Position numbers and translations under genes: made by a program
The notes under the pieces: generated by a model
The model's database searches: none
Told to the model about the DNA's origin: nothing
Seen by the model: the letters and a program-made list of their open reading frames with translations, nothing else
Part shown: positions 1-9,641 of the stretch, piece by piece
Layout: each line of letters begins with the position of its first letter
How positions within the stretch are numbered: position 1 is the stretch's first letter
Assembly: GCF_000152825.2 (NCBI RefSeq)
Contig: NC_014414.1
Location: forward strand, 2,513,501 to 2,577,500
DNA: 64,000 nt
Direction of reading: 5' to 3'
Source: Parvularcula bermudensis HTCC2503
Lineage (GTDB): Bacteria > Pseudomonadota > Alphaproteobacteria > Caulobacterales > Parvularculaceae

Positions 1-122
1 CGTGCTCGGCATCCTTCATTTTCCTCCTGATGCGAAACCAAATGGATGGTCCAACTTCAGGCGGAATTCAAGCATCGGATTAACTCGGAACCTGTTCACA
101 CACTTCTCCGTTAGTCGTGGAA

Positions 123-139
123 ATACCCCACCACTGTAT
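123..139. promoter_or_regulatory. Possible CsoR-type operator half-sites
   Basis: ATACCC at 123-128 is followed by TGTAT ending at 139, just upstream of the AGGAGG of the DUF305 gene. The layout resembles the perfect ATACCC-N6-GGGTAT operator at 2210, but the right half is degenerate and the spacing is one base shorter. It is a weak candidate for control by the nearby CsoR-type repressor. Bases 1-120 hold no gene I can support. Confidence 0.3.
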
Positions 140-155
140 AAGGAGGATGTTGAAA

Positions 156-716
156 GTGGATATGAAGAACAGTTATTGGCGGTTTGGCGCAATGATCATC
201 ACATCGATGATCGTGATGTTTGGGCTGATGTACCTCAACACCTATGCGTGGGAGCATGTTCGCTGGAGCGAGACACGCTTCTACATGGCCTTCATCATGG
301 GCGCCGCGATGGCCGTCGTGATGCTGAGCTTCATGCTCAACATGTACAAGGACAGCCGGATCAATTTCGGCATTTTCGTTGGCGCTGCGGTCGTGTTCGT
401 CCTGGCCCTCTGGCTGGTGCGCAGCCAGAGCACCGTCGACGACCGGTCCTACATGAAAGCGATGATCCCCCACCACTCCATTGCCATCATGACAAGTGAA
501 CGCGCCGGCATCGAGGATGTCCGTGTGCGCGAGCTTGCCGACGAGATCATCACGGCGCAGCGCCGCGAGATCAAGGAAATGGAATGGCTGATTTCCGACA
601 TCGCGGAGAATGGCCCGGCATCGACGGAAAGGGAGGCGGCGAGCCGCCCCGTTCCCCCCTTTGAAGGCACGCTCAATCCAGACGACGCTGCCGGGGCAGC
701 CATCGCGGAGGACTAA
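156..716 (+). CDS. DUF305 family membrane protein
   Basis: The N-terminal half has three to four hydrophobic segments. The C-terminal half carries the DUF305 signature MIPHHSIAIM at about residue 103, a His-rich ferritin-like helical motif often found beside copper resistance genes. The GTG at 156 is preferred because AGGAGG at 141-146 lies 9 bases upstream. The ATG at 162 is 15 bases away and upstream ATGs sit on or before the ribosome site. The metal-binding role is inferred from family context; no enzymatic activity is known. It precedes the MBL/rhodanese gene on the same strand by about 50 bases. Confidence 0.85.
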   Translation: MDMKNSYWRFGAMIITSMIVMFGLMYLNTYAWEHVRWSETRFYMAFIMGAAMAVVMLSFMLNMYKDSRINFGIFVGAAVVFVLALWLVRSQSTVDDRSYMKAMIPHHSIAIMTSERAGIEDVRVRELADEIITAQRREIKEMEWLISDIAENGPASTEREAASRPVPPFEGTLNPDDAAGAAIAED

Positions 717-770
717 CGCGCCTTCCACGTCCAGTCAGACCCGTTCGATCCCGAAAAGGAGCGAAACAGA

Positions 771-2126
771 ATGAGACTTGAAAAGATCAAGACACAGGGC
801 CTTGCCCACCTTTCCTATTTCCTGAGCGCCGATGGCGAAGCTGCGGTCATCGATCCGCGGCGTGACATCGACATCTATCTGGACCTCGCCCGTGAGGAAG
901 GCTCTGTCATCAAGCACGTCTTCGAAACCCACCGGAACGAGGACCTGCTCTCAGGCGCCCCTGTCCTGAAGGAAGAGACTGGCGCAAAGGTCTGGCACGG
1001 GCCGAACCCTGAAAAGCCGATCCAGTATGCAGCCGAGACGCGGGAAGGCGACACGTTCGAGATTGGCGGCGCGCTCCTGAAGGTGCTTGAAACGCCCGGG
1101 CACACCGAGGACAGCCTGTCCTACGTGCTTTATGACAAGAGCTTTGAGGAAGGCCCGGTTGGCGTGTTCACGGGCGATGCCCTGTTCATTGGCGATGTCG
1201 GGCGCACGGACTTCTATCCCGACCGCAAACGCGAAGTCGCCGGCCTGCTCTATGACAGCCTGGAGAAACTGTTGGGGCTCGGCGACCAGTGCCTCGTCTA
1301 TCCCGCGCATGGCGCCGGTTCGGTCTGCGGCTCCGGCATGGCCGACCGGGAGTTCTCCTCCATCGGTCACGAGAAGCTCAACAATCCACGCCTGCAGATC
1401 GGCGACCGGGAAGCTTTCATCGACGCCAAGGTGGCCGAGAACCATTACATACCGCCCTATTTCCGGCGCATGGAAGAGGGCAATATGGAAGGCACCGAAG
1501 CCGCGCCGCCGGCGCCCCGGCCCGCCTCCCCGGCCAGGTTGCTCGATCCGGGCGATGCGGTCTGCCTCGATGTTCGCGGCATTTTCGACTTTGCCGGCGG
1601 ACACCGCACGGGCTCGCTCTGCATCCCGGATGACATGCTTGCCGCCTTCGCGGGCTGGTTGCTGCCAGGCGACAAACCGGTGCTGCTGGTGGCGCGCGAT
1701 GACGACCAGGCGGTCGATGCGGCCACCACTCTTCAGCGGATCGGCTTCGACAATGTGAGCGGATTTGTCAGCGGCGCCATGCCCGTGGCGGTCCAGAACG
1801 GCCCGCTCGACACACTCGACTTCGTCGATACCGAAACCGTCGCCGCGCGCGTAGACAACCCGCCGGCTGGCTGGACCCTGCTCGATGTCCGGGCCATCGA
1901 CGAATATGAGAGCGGCCATATCAAGGACAGCAAGCACGCTTATGTCGGCAAGCTGCCTGACGCGGCCAGTGACCTCGACCCGGACAAACCGGTCACGACC
2001 ATGTGCGGGAGCGGTGCACGTGCCACGATTGCCGCCTCGCAGCTCATGCGGAAGGGGTTCTCGAACGTCGATGTCTATATCGGCTCGATGAAGGCGTGGA
2101 GCGCGGCGGGAAATGCCATTGAGTGA
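771..2126 (+). CDS. MBL-fold/rhodanese fusion, persulfide dioxygenase-like
   Basis: A 451-residue protein with an N-terminal metallo-beta-lactamase fold (about 1-240) and two rhodanese domains (about 255-340 and 350-450). The family oxidises glutathione or protein persulfides in sulfide detoxification. The second rhodanese has the active-site loop CGSGARAT; the first has no cysteine at that place. The usual metal motif THxHxDH reads THRNEDL, keeping the first His and the Asp but losing two His. PGHTEDS, FTGDALF and YPAHGAGS, which supply later metal ligands, are present. AAGGAG lies upstream of the ATG. The substrate is uncertain because of the altered site. Confidence 0.82.
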   Translation: MRLEKIKTQGLAHLSYFLSADGEAAVIDPRRDIDIYLDLAREEGSVIKHVFETHRNEDLLSGAPVLKEETGAKVWHGPNPEKPIQYAAETREGDTFEIGGALLKVLETPGHTEDSLSYVLYDKSFEEGPVGVFTGDALFIGDVGRTDFYPDRKREVAGLLYDSLEKLLGLGDQCLVYPAHGAGSVCGSGMADREFSSIGHEKLNNPRLQIGDREAFIDAKVAENHYIPPYFRRMEEGNMEGTEAAPPAPRPASPARLLDPGDAVCLDVRGIFDFAGGHRTGSLCIPDDMLAAFAGWLLPGDKPVLLVARDDDQAVDAATTLQRIGFDNVSGFVSGAMPVAVQNGPLDTLDFVDTETVAARVDNPPAGWTLLDVRAIDEYESGHIKDSKHAYVGKLPDAASDLDPDKPVTTMCGSGARATIAASQLMRKGFSNVDVYIGSMKAWSAAGNAIE

Positions 2127-2209
2127 TGACTGTCAGTCCATCTTGGGCAGAACCTTTCGTTTCTGACGCATAAAGAGACTGGAAATTGCTTCACGAGGTC
2201 CCCATATGG

Positions 2210-2227
2210 ATACCCTGTATGGGGTAT
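2210..2227 (+). promoter_or_regulatory. CsoR-family operator
   Basis: Perfect inverted half-sites ATACCC and GGGTAT separated by six bases, ending six bases before the csoR ATG at 2233. This matches the known operator form of CsoR/RcnR repressors and suggests autoregulation, and perhaps control of the downstream copper operon. Confidence 0.75.
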
Positions 2228-2232
2228 TTGCC

Positions 2233-2508
2233 ATGAAGACTGAAACCAAAGAGGCCGCGACCCGGAGGCTTGCCCGCATCGAGGGACAAGTGCGCGGCAT
2301 CACGAAGATGGTGTCCGACGATCGGTATTGTATTGATGTCATTCGTCAGGTGCAGGCTGTGAAGGCCGCGCTTGTCGGCCTCGAGGCCGTTATCCTGGAT
2401 GACCATATCGCAACGTGTGTGGATCATGCCCTGACCGGAAGCAATGTCGATGACCGGCGTGAAAAGGTCGAGGAACTTGTTGCTGTGCTTGGTGGCCGCA
2501 AGAAGTAG
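2233..2508 (+). CDS. csoR: CsoR-type copper-sensing repressor
   Basis: A 91-residue all-helical repressor. From the ATG at 2233 the metal ligands are Cys33, His58 and Cys62, with the spacing of the C-H-C set of Cu(I)-sensing CsoR. RcnR-type (H-C-H-H) and CstR-type sets do not fit. An ATG at 2206 would extend the protein, but it lies in front of the operator and would put the operator inside the gene, so the internal start is chosen. It probably releases its operator on binding Cu(I). The neighbours are a sulfur gene upstream and copper efflux downstream. Confidence 0.88.
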   Translation: MKTETKEAATRRLARIEGQVRGITKMVSDDRYCIDVIRQVQAVKAALVGLEAVILDDHIATCVDHALTGSNVDDRREKVEELVAVLGGRKK

Positions 2509-2561
2509 CGGCCTCACAGTTTGTTGAAATGAAAGTTTTAATCTTTTCACGTATTTGAACA

Positions 2562-2981
2562 ATGATGCAGTTTGTGACCCGCCTCCTGACACTGTTTGCC
2601 GCTGCCTTCATGGCGGCTCATCCGGTCATGGCGTGTCCATTGATGGTCGGGACCTCCGAAACCGCGCCGACTGAAATGAGCAGCAATCACCCCTGTCATG
2701 ACATGGCGATGGAAGCCATGGCCGACACCGGGCATACAGATCAGGCATCATCGTCTGATTGTCCCGCGGGATACGACTGTGCACCCATGCTTATCCAGGC
2801 GCACAGTGACGCCAATCCAGTTGCACCTGTTGCGAATGTAGACGCAGAATTTGCTGCGGTTCTCGCTAACCCACCAAAGGCATTCCTGCCAGAGCGCGAA
2901 ACGCTAAAGACCGGGCCTCCACCTCCGCTGGATATCGTCCAGCACACGCCAATATCGCTAAAGCAGCGCTTCCTGAATTGA
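2562..2981 (+). CDS. Secreted Cys/His/Met-containing small protein
   Basis: A 139-residue protein with an N-terminal signal peptide (hydrophobic stretch ending near AHPVMA) and a mature part rich in His, Met and Cys (for example HPCHDMAMEAM and DCPAGYDC). I do not recognise a named family. It lies between csoR and the efflux operon on the same strand, so a periplasmic copper-binding role is a reasonable inference. ATG at 2565 is an equally good start. Confidence 0.6.
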   Translation: MMQFVTRLLTLFAAAFMAAHPVMACPLMVGTSETAPTEMSSNHPCHDMAMEAMADTGHTDQASSSDCPAGYDCAPMLIQAHSDANPVAPVANVDAEFAAVLANPPKAFLPERETLKTGPPPPLDIVQHTPISLKQRFLN

Positions 2982-3053
2982 GAGCGATGACCTGCGGCTG
3001 CCACAGCAGCCCGTCGTCATCGTCTCACACAATTCAGAAGAGCCCGTTTTATC

Positions 3054-4268
3054 ATGCCCCACATTTCAAGAATGCTGCTGGTCGCAGCGTTTGCCGCTGT
3101 GCCCCTGGCGGCGGTTGCCAACGCTCAGAGATTTGCCGAGCTTGAAGCCCGTCTCGAGGCCCATCCAAGCCTCTCCGCTCTCGGTTACGATGCCGAGGCC
3201 GACCGGGAGCGTGCTGTCGCCTCAACCGCACTCCCGGACCCCGTCGTATCCCTCGGGATCAACAACTTTCCGATTTTCGATCCCTCGTTCGACAGTTACT
3301 TGCCGACCAATAAAGCCGTTGGTATTCGGCAACAATTTCCGAGCTTCGCGGGCCGTGAAGCCCGCGCCGGTGAAGCCCGGGCTATGTCAGCACAGACCGA
3401 GGCGGTTCGCGATGCCCGTTATGCGGCCTTGCGCGCCGAACTCATCGCTCTTCTCGCTGACAAGACTAGACTGACCAGGCAGAGATCCCTAGCCGAAGCG
3501 CGAAACGCCAAATACGACGAGCTTGTCGACATTGTCGAGGCCGAGATCGACGCGGGCCGCCCGGCCGTCTATCGCCTTGCCGAAATTGAAAGCGAACGGG
3601 CAGAAGTTTCCCGGACGCTTGTTGATCTTGATCGGCAGGAAGCCGAGACCGATGCGCGCCTGATCGACCTCGTCGGACTGGTCCCTTCAACCGGCCTCCC
3701 TCCCCTGACTGAAAGAGACTGGTCCGGCGCAGCGCTTGAGTTCCATACCGTACGCATTGCCGACGCGGCCGTCCGCGTTACCGATTACGGTATCGACGAG
3801 GCCCGCGCGGCCTGGAAGCCAGAATGGGGGGCCCAGCTCACTTATCAACAGCGCGATGAAGGCGCGATGTTCGCGGGGGATGACTGGGTCTCCGGTATGG
3901 TGACTTTTACGGTTCCGCTCTGGGCCGAAAGGAAGCAGGCACCGAACTTGCGCGCCGCAAAGGCTGAGCGGGCCGGCGCCGAGCAACGCTACCAGGCTGC
4001 CGCACGGAATGCGGCGGCCCAGTATGCGTCCCGGGACGCCATTATACGCGCGGCCGATGCCAGTATCGACGTGCTGCAGGTCAAGATTGCTGCCGTCGAA
4101 GACGAAGTCGAGGCCCAGCTGATTACTTATGAATCCGGTGTTGGCGGTTATGCGCCGATCATCGACGGCGAGATCGCCATTCTCAAACTCCGGGCGGAAA
4201 TCGACGCTGAAACGGCCCGCAAGGCCGCTGCGATCGCACGCCTGAATGCCCTCCTGGTGACACAATGA
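3054..4268 (+). CDS. cusC: TolC-family outer membrane efflux protein (CusC-like)
   Basis: A 404-residue protein with a signal peptide (cleavage near ANAQ) and the two long coiled-coil repeats of the TolC family. It forms the outer-membrane duct of the tripartite metal exporter encoded by the next two genes. The stop overlaps the start of the adaptor gene (ATGA at 4265), which indicates translational coupling. Assignment to copper/silver export comes from the adjacent CusB/CusA/CusF-like genes. Confidence 0.85.
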   Translation: MPHISRMLLVAAFAAVPLAAVANAQRFAELEARLEAHPSLSALGYDAEADRERAVASTALPDPVVSLGINNFPIFDPSFDSYLPTNKAVGIRQQFPSFAGREARAGEARAMSAQTEAVRDARYAALRAELIALLADKTRLTRQRSLAEARNAKYDELVDIVEAEIDAGRPAVYRLAEIESERAEVSRTLVDLDRQEAETDARLIDLVGLVPSTGLPPLTERDWSGAALEFHTVRIADAAVRVTDYGIDEARAAWKPEWGAQLTYQQRDEGAMFAGDDWVSGMVTFTVPLWAERKQAPNLRAAKAERAGAEQRYQAAARNAAAQYASRDAIIRAADASIDVLQVKIAAVEDEVEAQLITYESGVGGYAPIIDGEIAILKLRAEIDAETARKAAAIARLNALLVTQ

Positions 4269-6127
4269 AAAAGACATTCCTGATAATGGGCACCGCATCT
4301 GCCGCCCTCTTGCTCGCCGCATGCGGCGCACCGGGCGGATCACCGGGCGGCCAGGGTGAAAAACCGAACGCCTCGAGCGAGACGCAACGATACACCTGCC
4401 CCATGCACCCTCACTATATTTCGACCGATCCGGACGGCACCTGCCCGATCTGTGGCATGGACCTGGTGCCTGCCGACAAGACCCAGGAACCAACGAGCTC
4501 AGCAGGCGAAATCCTTTACTACAAGCATCCCATGGGCAAGCCGGACACCTCGCCCGTTCCGAAAAAGGATTCCATGGGCATGGATTACATCCCGGTTTAT
4601 GCCGATGACACCGGATCGGGCGTGGCCGTCTCGCCGGAAATGATCCAGACCATGGGGATCCGGACAGCACCTGCCGAGACCAGGGATTTCAGCCGTGTAC
4701 TGAGAGCCTTCGGCACGGTCGAGACCAATGAACGGCTCGAAAATGTTACCGTCTCGCGGCTAGAAGGCTGGATTGAGAACCTGGCGGTCAATGCCGAGGG
4801 CGACACCGTCCGCCCCGGCAGTCTCCTCTACCGGATCTACAGTCCGGACCTGATCGCCGCGCAGAAAGATTATCTGAACTCGTTCAGGATCGGCAACGAA
4901 GCGCGCATCGCGTCGGTTCGCCAGCGCCTGCGCTCCCTTGGCATGCAGAATGCGGCCATCGACCGGCTGACCGAAACCCGCCAGGTCATTGAACGTGTTC
5001 CGGTTTACGCAGAAGCCGGCGGCACGGTTGCCGAGCTTCAGGTCCGCAATGGCGACTATGTCAAACCCGGTACACCCATACTGCGCCTGCAATCCTATGC
5101 CGATGTCTGGGTCATTGCCTCTGTGCCGGAGAGCGACCTGCCGCTAGTGCAGGCAGGCATGCCGGCCGAACTCGATTTTCCGAGCGCGCCCGATGCCCCC
5201 GGTAAAGGCCAGGTCGACTATATCTATCCGACAATCGACCCGAAAACCCGTACAGCCGACGTCCGGATCGAAGTGGACAATGTGTCGGGCTATCTTCGCC
5301 CGGGCGCCTATGCGGACATAAGGCTGAATATCGGCGGCCGACCGCGTCTTTCGGTTCCGAGTGAAGCCATTCTGCTTGGTAGCGAGGGCGCCCGTGTCGT
5401 CATCGCCGAGGGCAATGGCCGCTTCTCCGGACGCGCCGTGCAAACCGGCATTTCGGCCAATGGCCGGACCGAAATCCTGTCGGGTCTGGAAAGCGGCGAC
5501 ATGGTCGTCGCCAGCGGGCAGTTCCTGCTCGATAGCGAAGCCAACCTGAAAGAAGGCCTTGCCAAGCTGGAAGCTCCAGATGCGAGTGCGGCCAGTCCGG
5601 AAACACCGCTCTCCGATATACCGGTGGACAGTAAAGCCCTCGCCGAAATCGATCACTTCACTGACATGGCGCTCTACTTCCACGAGGCCCTGAGAGACGG
5701 GTATGACATCGATCCGCTATTCGTGGACCCGGCGCTCGCCCTGGTGCCAGTGCTGCGGGACCGTTACGCGAACACGAAACTGGCACCGGTCATGGATGCT
5801 ACGCAAACCGCTCTCGCCGCCGCGCAGGACGCCACGGACCGCGAAGACCTTGCCACACAACTCTCAGACCTGGTCGAGGCCTTGAAACCCTGGCTGCTGG
5901 AAGGCGCACCTCAGCATTACAGCGAGGCTGGTCTGGTGCTCTACCGGGACACCGCAACGGGCCGGTACTGGCTGCAGGAAGAAGCGAAACCAGCCAATCC
6001 GTACAGCGCAGATGGAGCCGAACGGATTGACTGGCTCAACCCGATGGCCGGCATGTCGATGACGACCAATGACGGCGAGACTGGCGCTGACCAGGCCCCT
6101 GGGCATTCGGGGGACAGTCATGACTGA
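4265..6127 (+). CDS. cusB: CusB-like periplasmic adaptor with heavy-metal-binding domains
   Basis: A 620-residue lipoprotein (lipobox ending LAAC at residue 20). Two heavy-metal-binding modules follow: CPMHPHY...CPICGMDL at about 45-67 and KHPMGKPD...MGMDYIPVY at about 88-112. The central part is the barrel-sandwich and hairpin of RND membrane fusion proteins. A C-terminal extension of about 120 residues (480-600) resembles DUF3347-type domains. It links CusC to CusA and hands over Cu(I)/Ag(I). It overlaps both neighbours. Confidence 0.88.
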   Translation: MKKTFLIMGTASAALLLAACGAPGGSPGGQGEKPNASSETQRYTCPMHPHYISTDPDGTCPICGMDLVPADKTQEPTSSAGEILYYKHPMGKPDTSPVPKKDSMGMDYIPVYADDTGSGVAVSPEMIQTMGIRTAPAETRDFSRVLRAFGTVETNERLENVTVSRLEGWIENLAVNAEGDTVRPGSLLYRIYSPDLIAAQKDYLNSFRIGNEARIASVRQRLRSLGMQNAAIDRLTETRQVIERVPVYAEAGGTVAELQVRNGDYVKPGTPILRLQSYADVWVIASVPESDLPLVQAGMPAELDFPSAPDAPGKGQVDYIYPTIDPKTRTADVRIEVDNVSGYLRPGAYADIRLNIGGRPRLSVPSEAILLGSEGARVVIAEGNGRFSGRAVQTGISANGRTEILSGLESGDMVVASGQFLLDSEANLKEGLAKLEAPDASAASPETPLSDIPVDSKALAEIDHFTDMALYFHEALRDGYDIDPLFVDPALALVPVLRDRYANTKLAPVMDATQTALAAAQDATDREDLATQLSDLVEALKPWLLEGAPQHYSEAGLVLYRDTATGRYWLQEEAKPANPYSADGAERIDWLNPMAGMSMTTNDGETGADQAPGHSGDSHD

Positions 6128-9100
6128 ACGAAACGACAGAAACCTCGCGGGGCAAGACCCCTCCAAATCATGGGTGGCAAAGCTGATCTCCTGGTCGGTT
6201 TCCAACCAGCTCATCGTCCTCATGCTCGCCGCTGCACTGGCTGTGACCGGGTGGATGGCGATCCAGCGCACGCCGCTCGATGCAGTGCCGGACCTGACAG
6301 ATACCCAGGTCATCATTCGCACCGATTTTCCTGGCCAGAGCCCGCAGATTGTCGAGGACCTCGTCACCTATCCACTATCGACGAACCTTCTCGGTCTGCC
6401 GAAGACGAAGGACGTGCGCGGCTCCTCAATGTTCGGCACCAGTTTTGTGTATGTCATATTTGACGATGATGTTGACCTCTACTGGGCCCGCTCGCGCGTT
6501 CTCGAAGCCTTGTCCCGGCTGGGGTCCGAACTCCCGGAAGGCGCCGTACCCCAGATCGGACCGGATGCGACCGGCGTTGGCTGGGTCTATCAGTATGCCT
6601 TGGTCGACAAGACCGGCAAGACCGATCTCGCCGAGCTGCGTTCACTCCAGGACTGGTTCCTGAAACTTGAACTCGCCGGAGTGGAAGGGGTCTCTGAAGT
6701 CGCTTCGGTCGGCGGTTTTGTCCGGGAATACCAGGTGCTACTCGATCCCAATCGCCTGAGAAGTTACGACCTGTCGATCACCCGTATCCGTGACGCGGTC
6801 CGCGCCGCCTCGAGCGAGGTCGGTGGCCGCGTGCTCGAACAGGGCGAAACGGAATATGTCATCCGCTCATCAGGCTATGTCGATGAGAAACTTGATCTCG
6901 AACAGGTCGTGGTCAAGGCAGAGGATGGCACCCCCGTCCAGCTGAGCCATGTCGCCCGGATTGTCGAAGGCCCGGCCCTCCGGCGCGGCATTGTCGAACT
7001 CAATGGCGAAGGCGAAACGGTGTCCGGCATCGTGGTGATGCGCGATGGCGAGAATGCGCTGTCGGTGATCGAACGTGTGAAGGAGAAACTTGATAGTCTC
7101 CAGCGCGGCCTGCCGGAAGGTGTCGAGATTGTCACTGTGTATGACCGCGCGCCACTCATCGAGGGTTCGGTCGATTATCTGAAAGACAAGCTGATCGAGG
7201 AAGGCATCGCGGTTGCGCTCGTCATCCTGATCTTCCTCCTCCATGTAAGGTCGTCTCTGGTTGCCATCATCACCTTGCCGCTCGGAGTGCTCGGCGCGTT
7301 CCTGATCATGTCCTGGCAAGGTGTCACAGCGAACATCATGTCACTTGGCGGGATCGCCATCGCGATCGGCGCCATGGTCGACGCCTCGATTGTGCTTGTT
7401 GAGAATGCCAGCCGGAAACTGGCGGATCTGGGACCGAAACCCGATCCGAGCGTGCGCCGCCAGGCGCTGGTCGAGTCGGCTCAGGAAGTCGGCCCCGGCA
7501 TATTCTTTTCACTCCTCATCATCACGGTCTCCTTCCTGCCGGTCTTTGCCCTGACCGGTCAGAGCTTCAGGCTCTTCAGTCCTCTCGCCTATACCAAGAC
7601 CTATGCGATGGCCTTCGCGGCCATTCTGTCGGTGACACTTGTCCCGGTTCTGATGCTGTACCTGATGCGGGGTCGGTTCCGGCGCGAGGAAGCCAATCCC
7701 CTGAACGCCTTCTTCGTCTGGGCCTACAAACCGCTGCTCCATCTAGCCCTGAGGTTCAAATGGATCACGGTCGCCCTTGCGCTCGCGCTGACGGCCAGTG
7801 TCATCGTGCCGGTCCAGAGGATCGGCTCCGAATTCATGCCGGCCCTTTATGAAGGCGAGCTCCTCTACATGCCGACCACCCTGCCCGGCGTGTCATCCAC
7901 CAAGATGCGGGAGATTCTTGGCCAGACAAACCGCGTCATCAAGACCGTGCCAGAAGTCGATCGTGTCTTCGGCAAGGCCGGGCGCGCCGATACCGCAACC
8001 GATCCAGCGCCACTCACCATGATCGAAACATGGATCAAGCTGAAACCGAAGGAGGATTGGCGGCCAGGTGTGACGGTCGAGGACATCACCGATGAGCTCG
8101 ATGCCAAGCTGCAAATGCCCGGCCTCGTGAATTCATGGGGCTATCCGATCAAGATTCGCATGGACATGGTTTCAACAGGTGTGCGCACGCCCATTGGCAT
8201 CAAGGTTACGGGCGATGATCTGACAGAGATTGAGACCATTGCCCGGGACATAGAAGCGGCCATTTCGGACGTACCCGGAACGCGCTCGGCCTTCGCCGAC
8301 AGGGTCATGGGCGGAAAATATCTCGAGATCACGCCGGATAGGGGCGAACTCGCCCGGCGGAATATCGACATGGCAGCCTTCCAGTCCGTGATCCAAACCG
8401 CCCTGGGCGGCATGACGCTCTCCCAGTCTGTCGAGGGCCGGGAACGCTATGACATCATCCTGCGCTATGATCGGCCATTTCGTGAGAGTGCCACAGACCT
8501 GGAAGAGATACTCGTGCCTGCCCCGTCCGGCGCCCATATCCCTCTCAGCGAACTGGCGGACATTTCCTATGCGGAAGGCCCGCCAATGATCCGATCGGAA
8601 AATGCCAGGCTGACTGGCTGGGTTTTCGTCGACATCGCGGACCGGGACATGGGCAGCTATGTTGCAGACGCCAGACAGGTGATTGCCAACGCCGTCGACC
8701 TGCCTGCGGGATATGCGGTGGAGTTCTCCGGACAGTATGAACAGATGCAGGAAGCGAATGCGCGGCTGAAAATCGCCATTCCAGCTGCGATTGCACTGAT
8801 CTTCCTGCTGCTGATGCTACATTTCGGCCGGCTCGACCGGACCCTGATCATCATGGCCAGCCTGCCATTCGGCCTGGTCGGCGGAATGTGGGCCGTCTGG
8901 CTGGCAGGCTACAATCTGTCAGTTGCCGTCGCGGTCGGTTTCATCGCCCTGGGCGGCATCGCTGTCGAGACGGCCGTCGTGATGCTGCTCTATATCGACG
9001 CGGAAGTCCGAAAGGCGAACCCGTCTGACAGGAGCCAGCTTTTCGCAGCTGTCAGCAAGGGCGCGGCCATGCGCGTCAGGCCGAAGTTGATGACGGTCAC

Positions 9101-9335
9101 GACCATTTTTGCAGGTCTTGCCCCGATCTTCCTGACCGACGGCCTCGGATCGGACGTCATGCGCCGGATTGCCCTGCCCATGCTTGGCGGCATGGCCTCA
9201 ACCCTCATCCTCTCCCTGATCGTGATCCCGGCCATCTACTACATCCGGGTCGGGCTGCAGATTCCATCAGATTTACCCCGGGCCGAACCGGATAACCGGG
9301 CCGGCTCATTCACCCCCGAAGGAGAAAAACCATGA
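6120..9335 (+). CDS. cusA: CusA-like heavy-metal RND pump
   Basis: A 1071-residue inner-membrane proton antiporter of the HME-RND family, with twelve expected transmembrane segments in the usual 1+5+1+5 layout and two large periplasmic loops. The TM4 signature AIGAMVDASIVLVENA contains the proton-relay Asp. ATG 6120 is chosen over an upstream in-frame ATG at 6069 because a GGGGGAC ribosome site precedes it and it overlaps the cusB stop by 8 bases. It is the energy-converting part of the copper/silver exporter. Confidence 0.92.
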   Translation: MTERNDRNLAGQDPSKSWVAKLISWSVSNQLIVLMLAAALAVTGWMAIQRTPLDAVPDLTDTQVIIRTDFPGQSPQIVEDLVTYPLSTNLLGLPKTKDVRGSSMFGTSFVYVIFDDDVDLYWARSRVLEALSRLGSELPEGAVPQIGPDATGVGWVYQYALVDKTGKTDLAELRSLQDWFLKLELAGVEGVSEVASVGGFVREYQVLLDPNRLRSYDLSITRIRDAVRAASSEVGGRVLEQGETEYVIRSSGYVDEKLDLEQVVVKAEDGTPVQLSHVARIVEGPALRRGIVELNGEGETVSGIVVMRDGENALSVIERVKEKLDSLQRGLPEGVEIVTVYDRAPLIEGSVDYLKDKLIEEGIAVALVILIFLLHVRSSLVAIITLPLGVLGAFLIMSWQGVTANIMSLGGIAIAIGAMVDASIVLVENASRKLADLGPKPDPSVRRQALVESAQEVGPGIFFSLLIITVSFLPVFALTGQSFRLFSPLAYTKTYAMAFAAILSVTLVPVLMLYLMRGRFRREEANPLNAFFVWAYKPLLHLALRFKWITVALALALTASVIVPVQRIGSEFMPALYEGELLYMPTTLPGVSSTKMREILGQTNRVIKTVPEVDRVFGKAGRADTATDPAPLTMIETWIKLKPKEDWRPGVTVEDITDELDAKLQMPGLVNSWGYPIKIRMDMVSTGVRTPIGIKVTGDDLTEIETIARDIEAAISDVPGTRSAFADRVMGGKYLEITPDRGELARRNIDMAAFQSVIQTALGGMTLSQSVEGRERYDIILRYDRPFRESATDLEEILVPAPSGAHIPLSELADISYAEGPPMIRSENARLTGWVFVDIADRDMGSYVADARQVIANAVDLPAGYAVEFSGQYEQMQEANARLKIAIPAAIALIFLLLMLHFGRLDRTLIIMASLPFGLVGGMWAVWLAGYNLSVAVAVGFIALGGIAVETAVVMLLYIDAEVRKANPSDRSQLFAAVSKGAAMRVRPKLMTVTTIFAGLAPIFLTDGLGSDVMRRIALPMLGGMASTLILSLIVIPAIYYIRVGLQIPSDLPRAEPDNRAGSFTPEGEKP

Positions 9336-9547
9336 CGAGACACCTGTTGAAAATTCCGCTTTTGTTTCCACTGCTTCTGAGTAGCGCCATGCTGCCGGCG
9401 GCCGCGCAGGATCGCTCATCAGGCAGAATGATGATCGACGGCGGCATGATGGGTGGCGGCCTGTTCGGCACGGTGTTCATGCTGCTTGCTGTGCTCCTCC
9501 TCCTGCTCGGGATCGCTGCCCTCATCAAATATCTGAGGTCGAAATAA
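9332..9547 (+). CDS. Small membrane protein in the copper operon
   Basis: A 71-residue protein with a signal-like N-terminus (AAAQ cleavage region), a Gly/Met-rich patch (MMIDGGMMGGG) and one strong C-terminal membrane helix ending in a basic tail. Its start overlaps the cusA stop (ATGA), so it is translated with the pump. It looks like the short SHOCT-less membrane proteins seen in copper loci. The function is unknown. Confidence 0.65.
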   Translation: MTRHLLKIPLLFPLLLSSAMLPAAAQDRSSGRMMIDGGMMGGGLFGTVFMLLAVLLLLLGIAALIKYLRSK

Positions 9548-9641
9548 TAGTCCCGTGTCCATCCACCCTATTCCCCCGTCCCGGCGCGCATCGGGGGCCT
9601 CTGTTGAAAGCCGCGCCTGACAATCAAAAAGGAAGAAAACG

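Noticed and set aside
2206..2508. Longer start for csoR at 2206
   Set aside because: It would place the whole operator inside the coding sequence and lacks an SD; family length fits 2233.
3687..4670. 327-codon open frame on the minus strand
   Set aside because: Antisense to cusC/cusB, rich in Arg, Pro and Ser, typical of a shadow frame.
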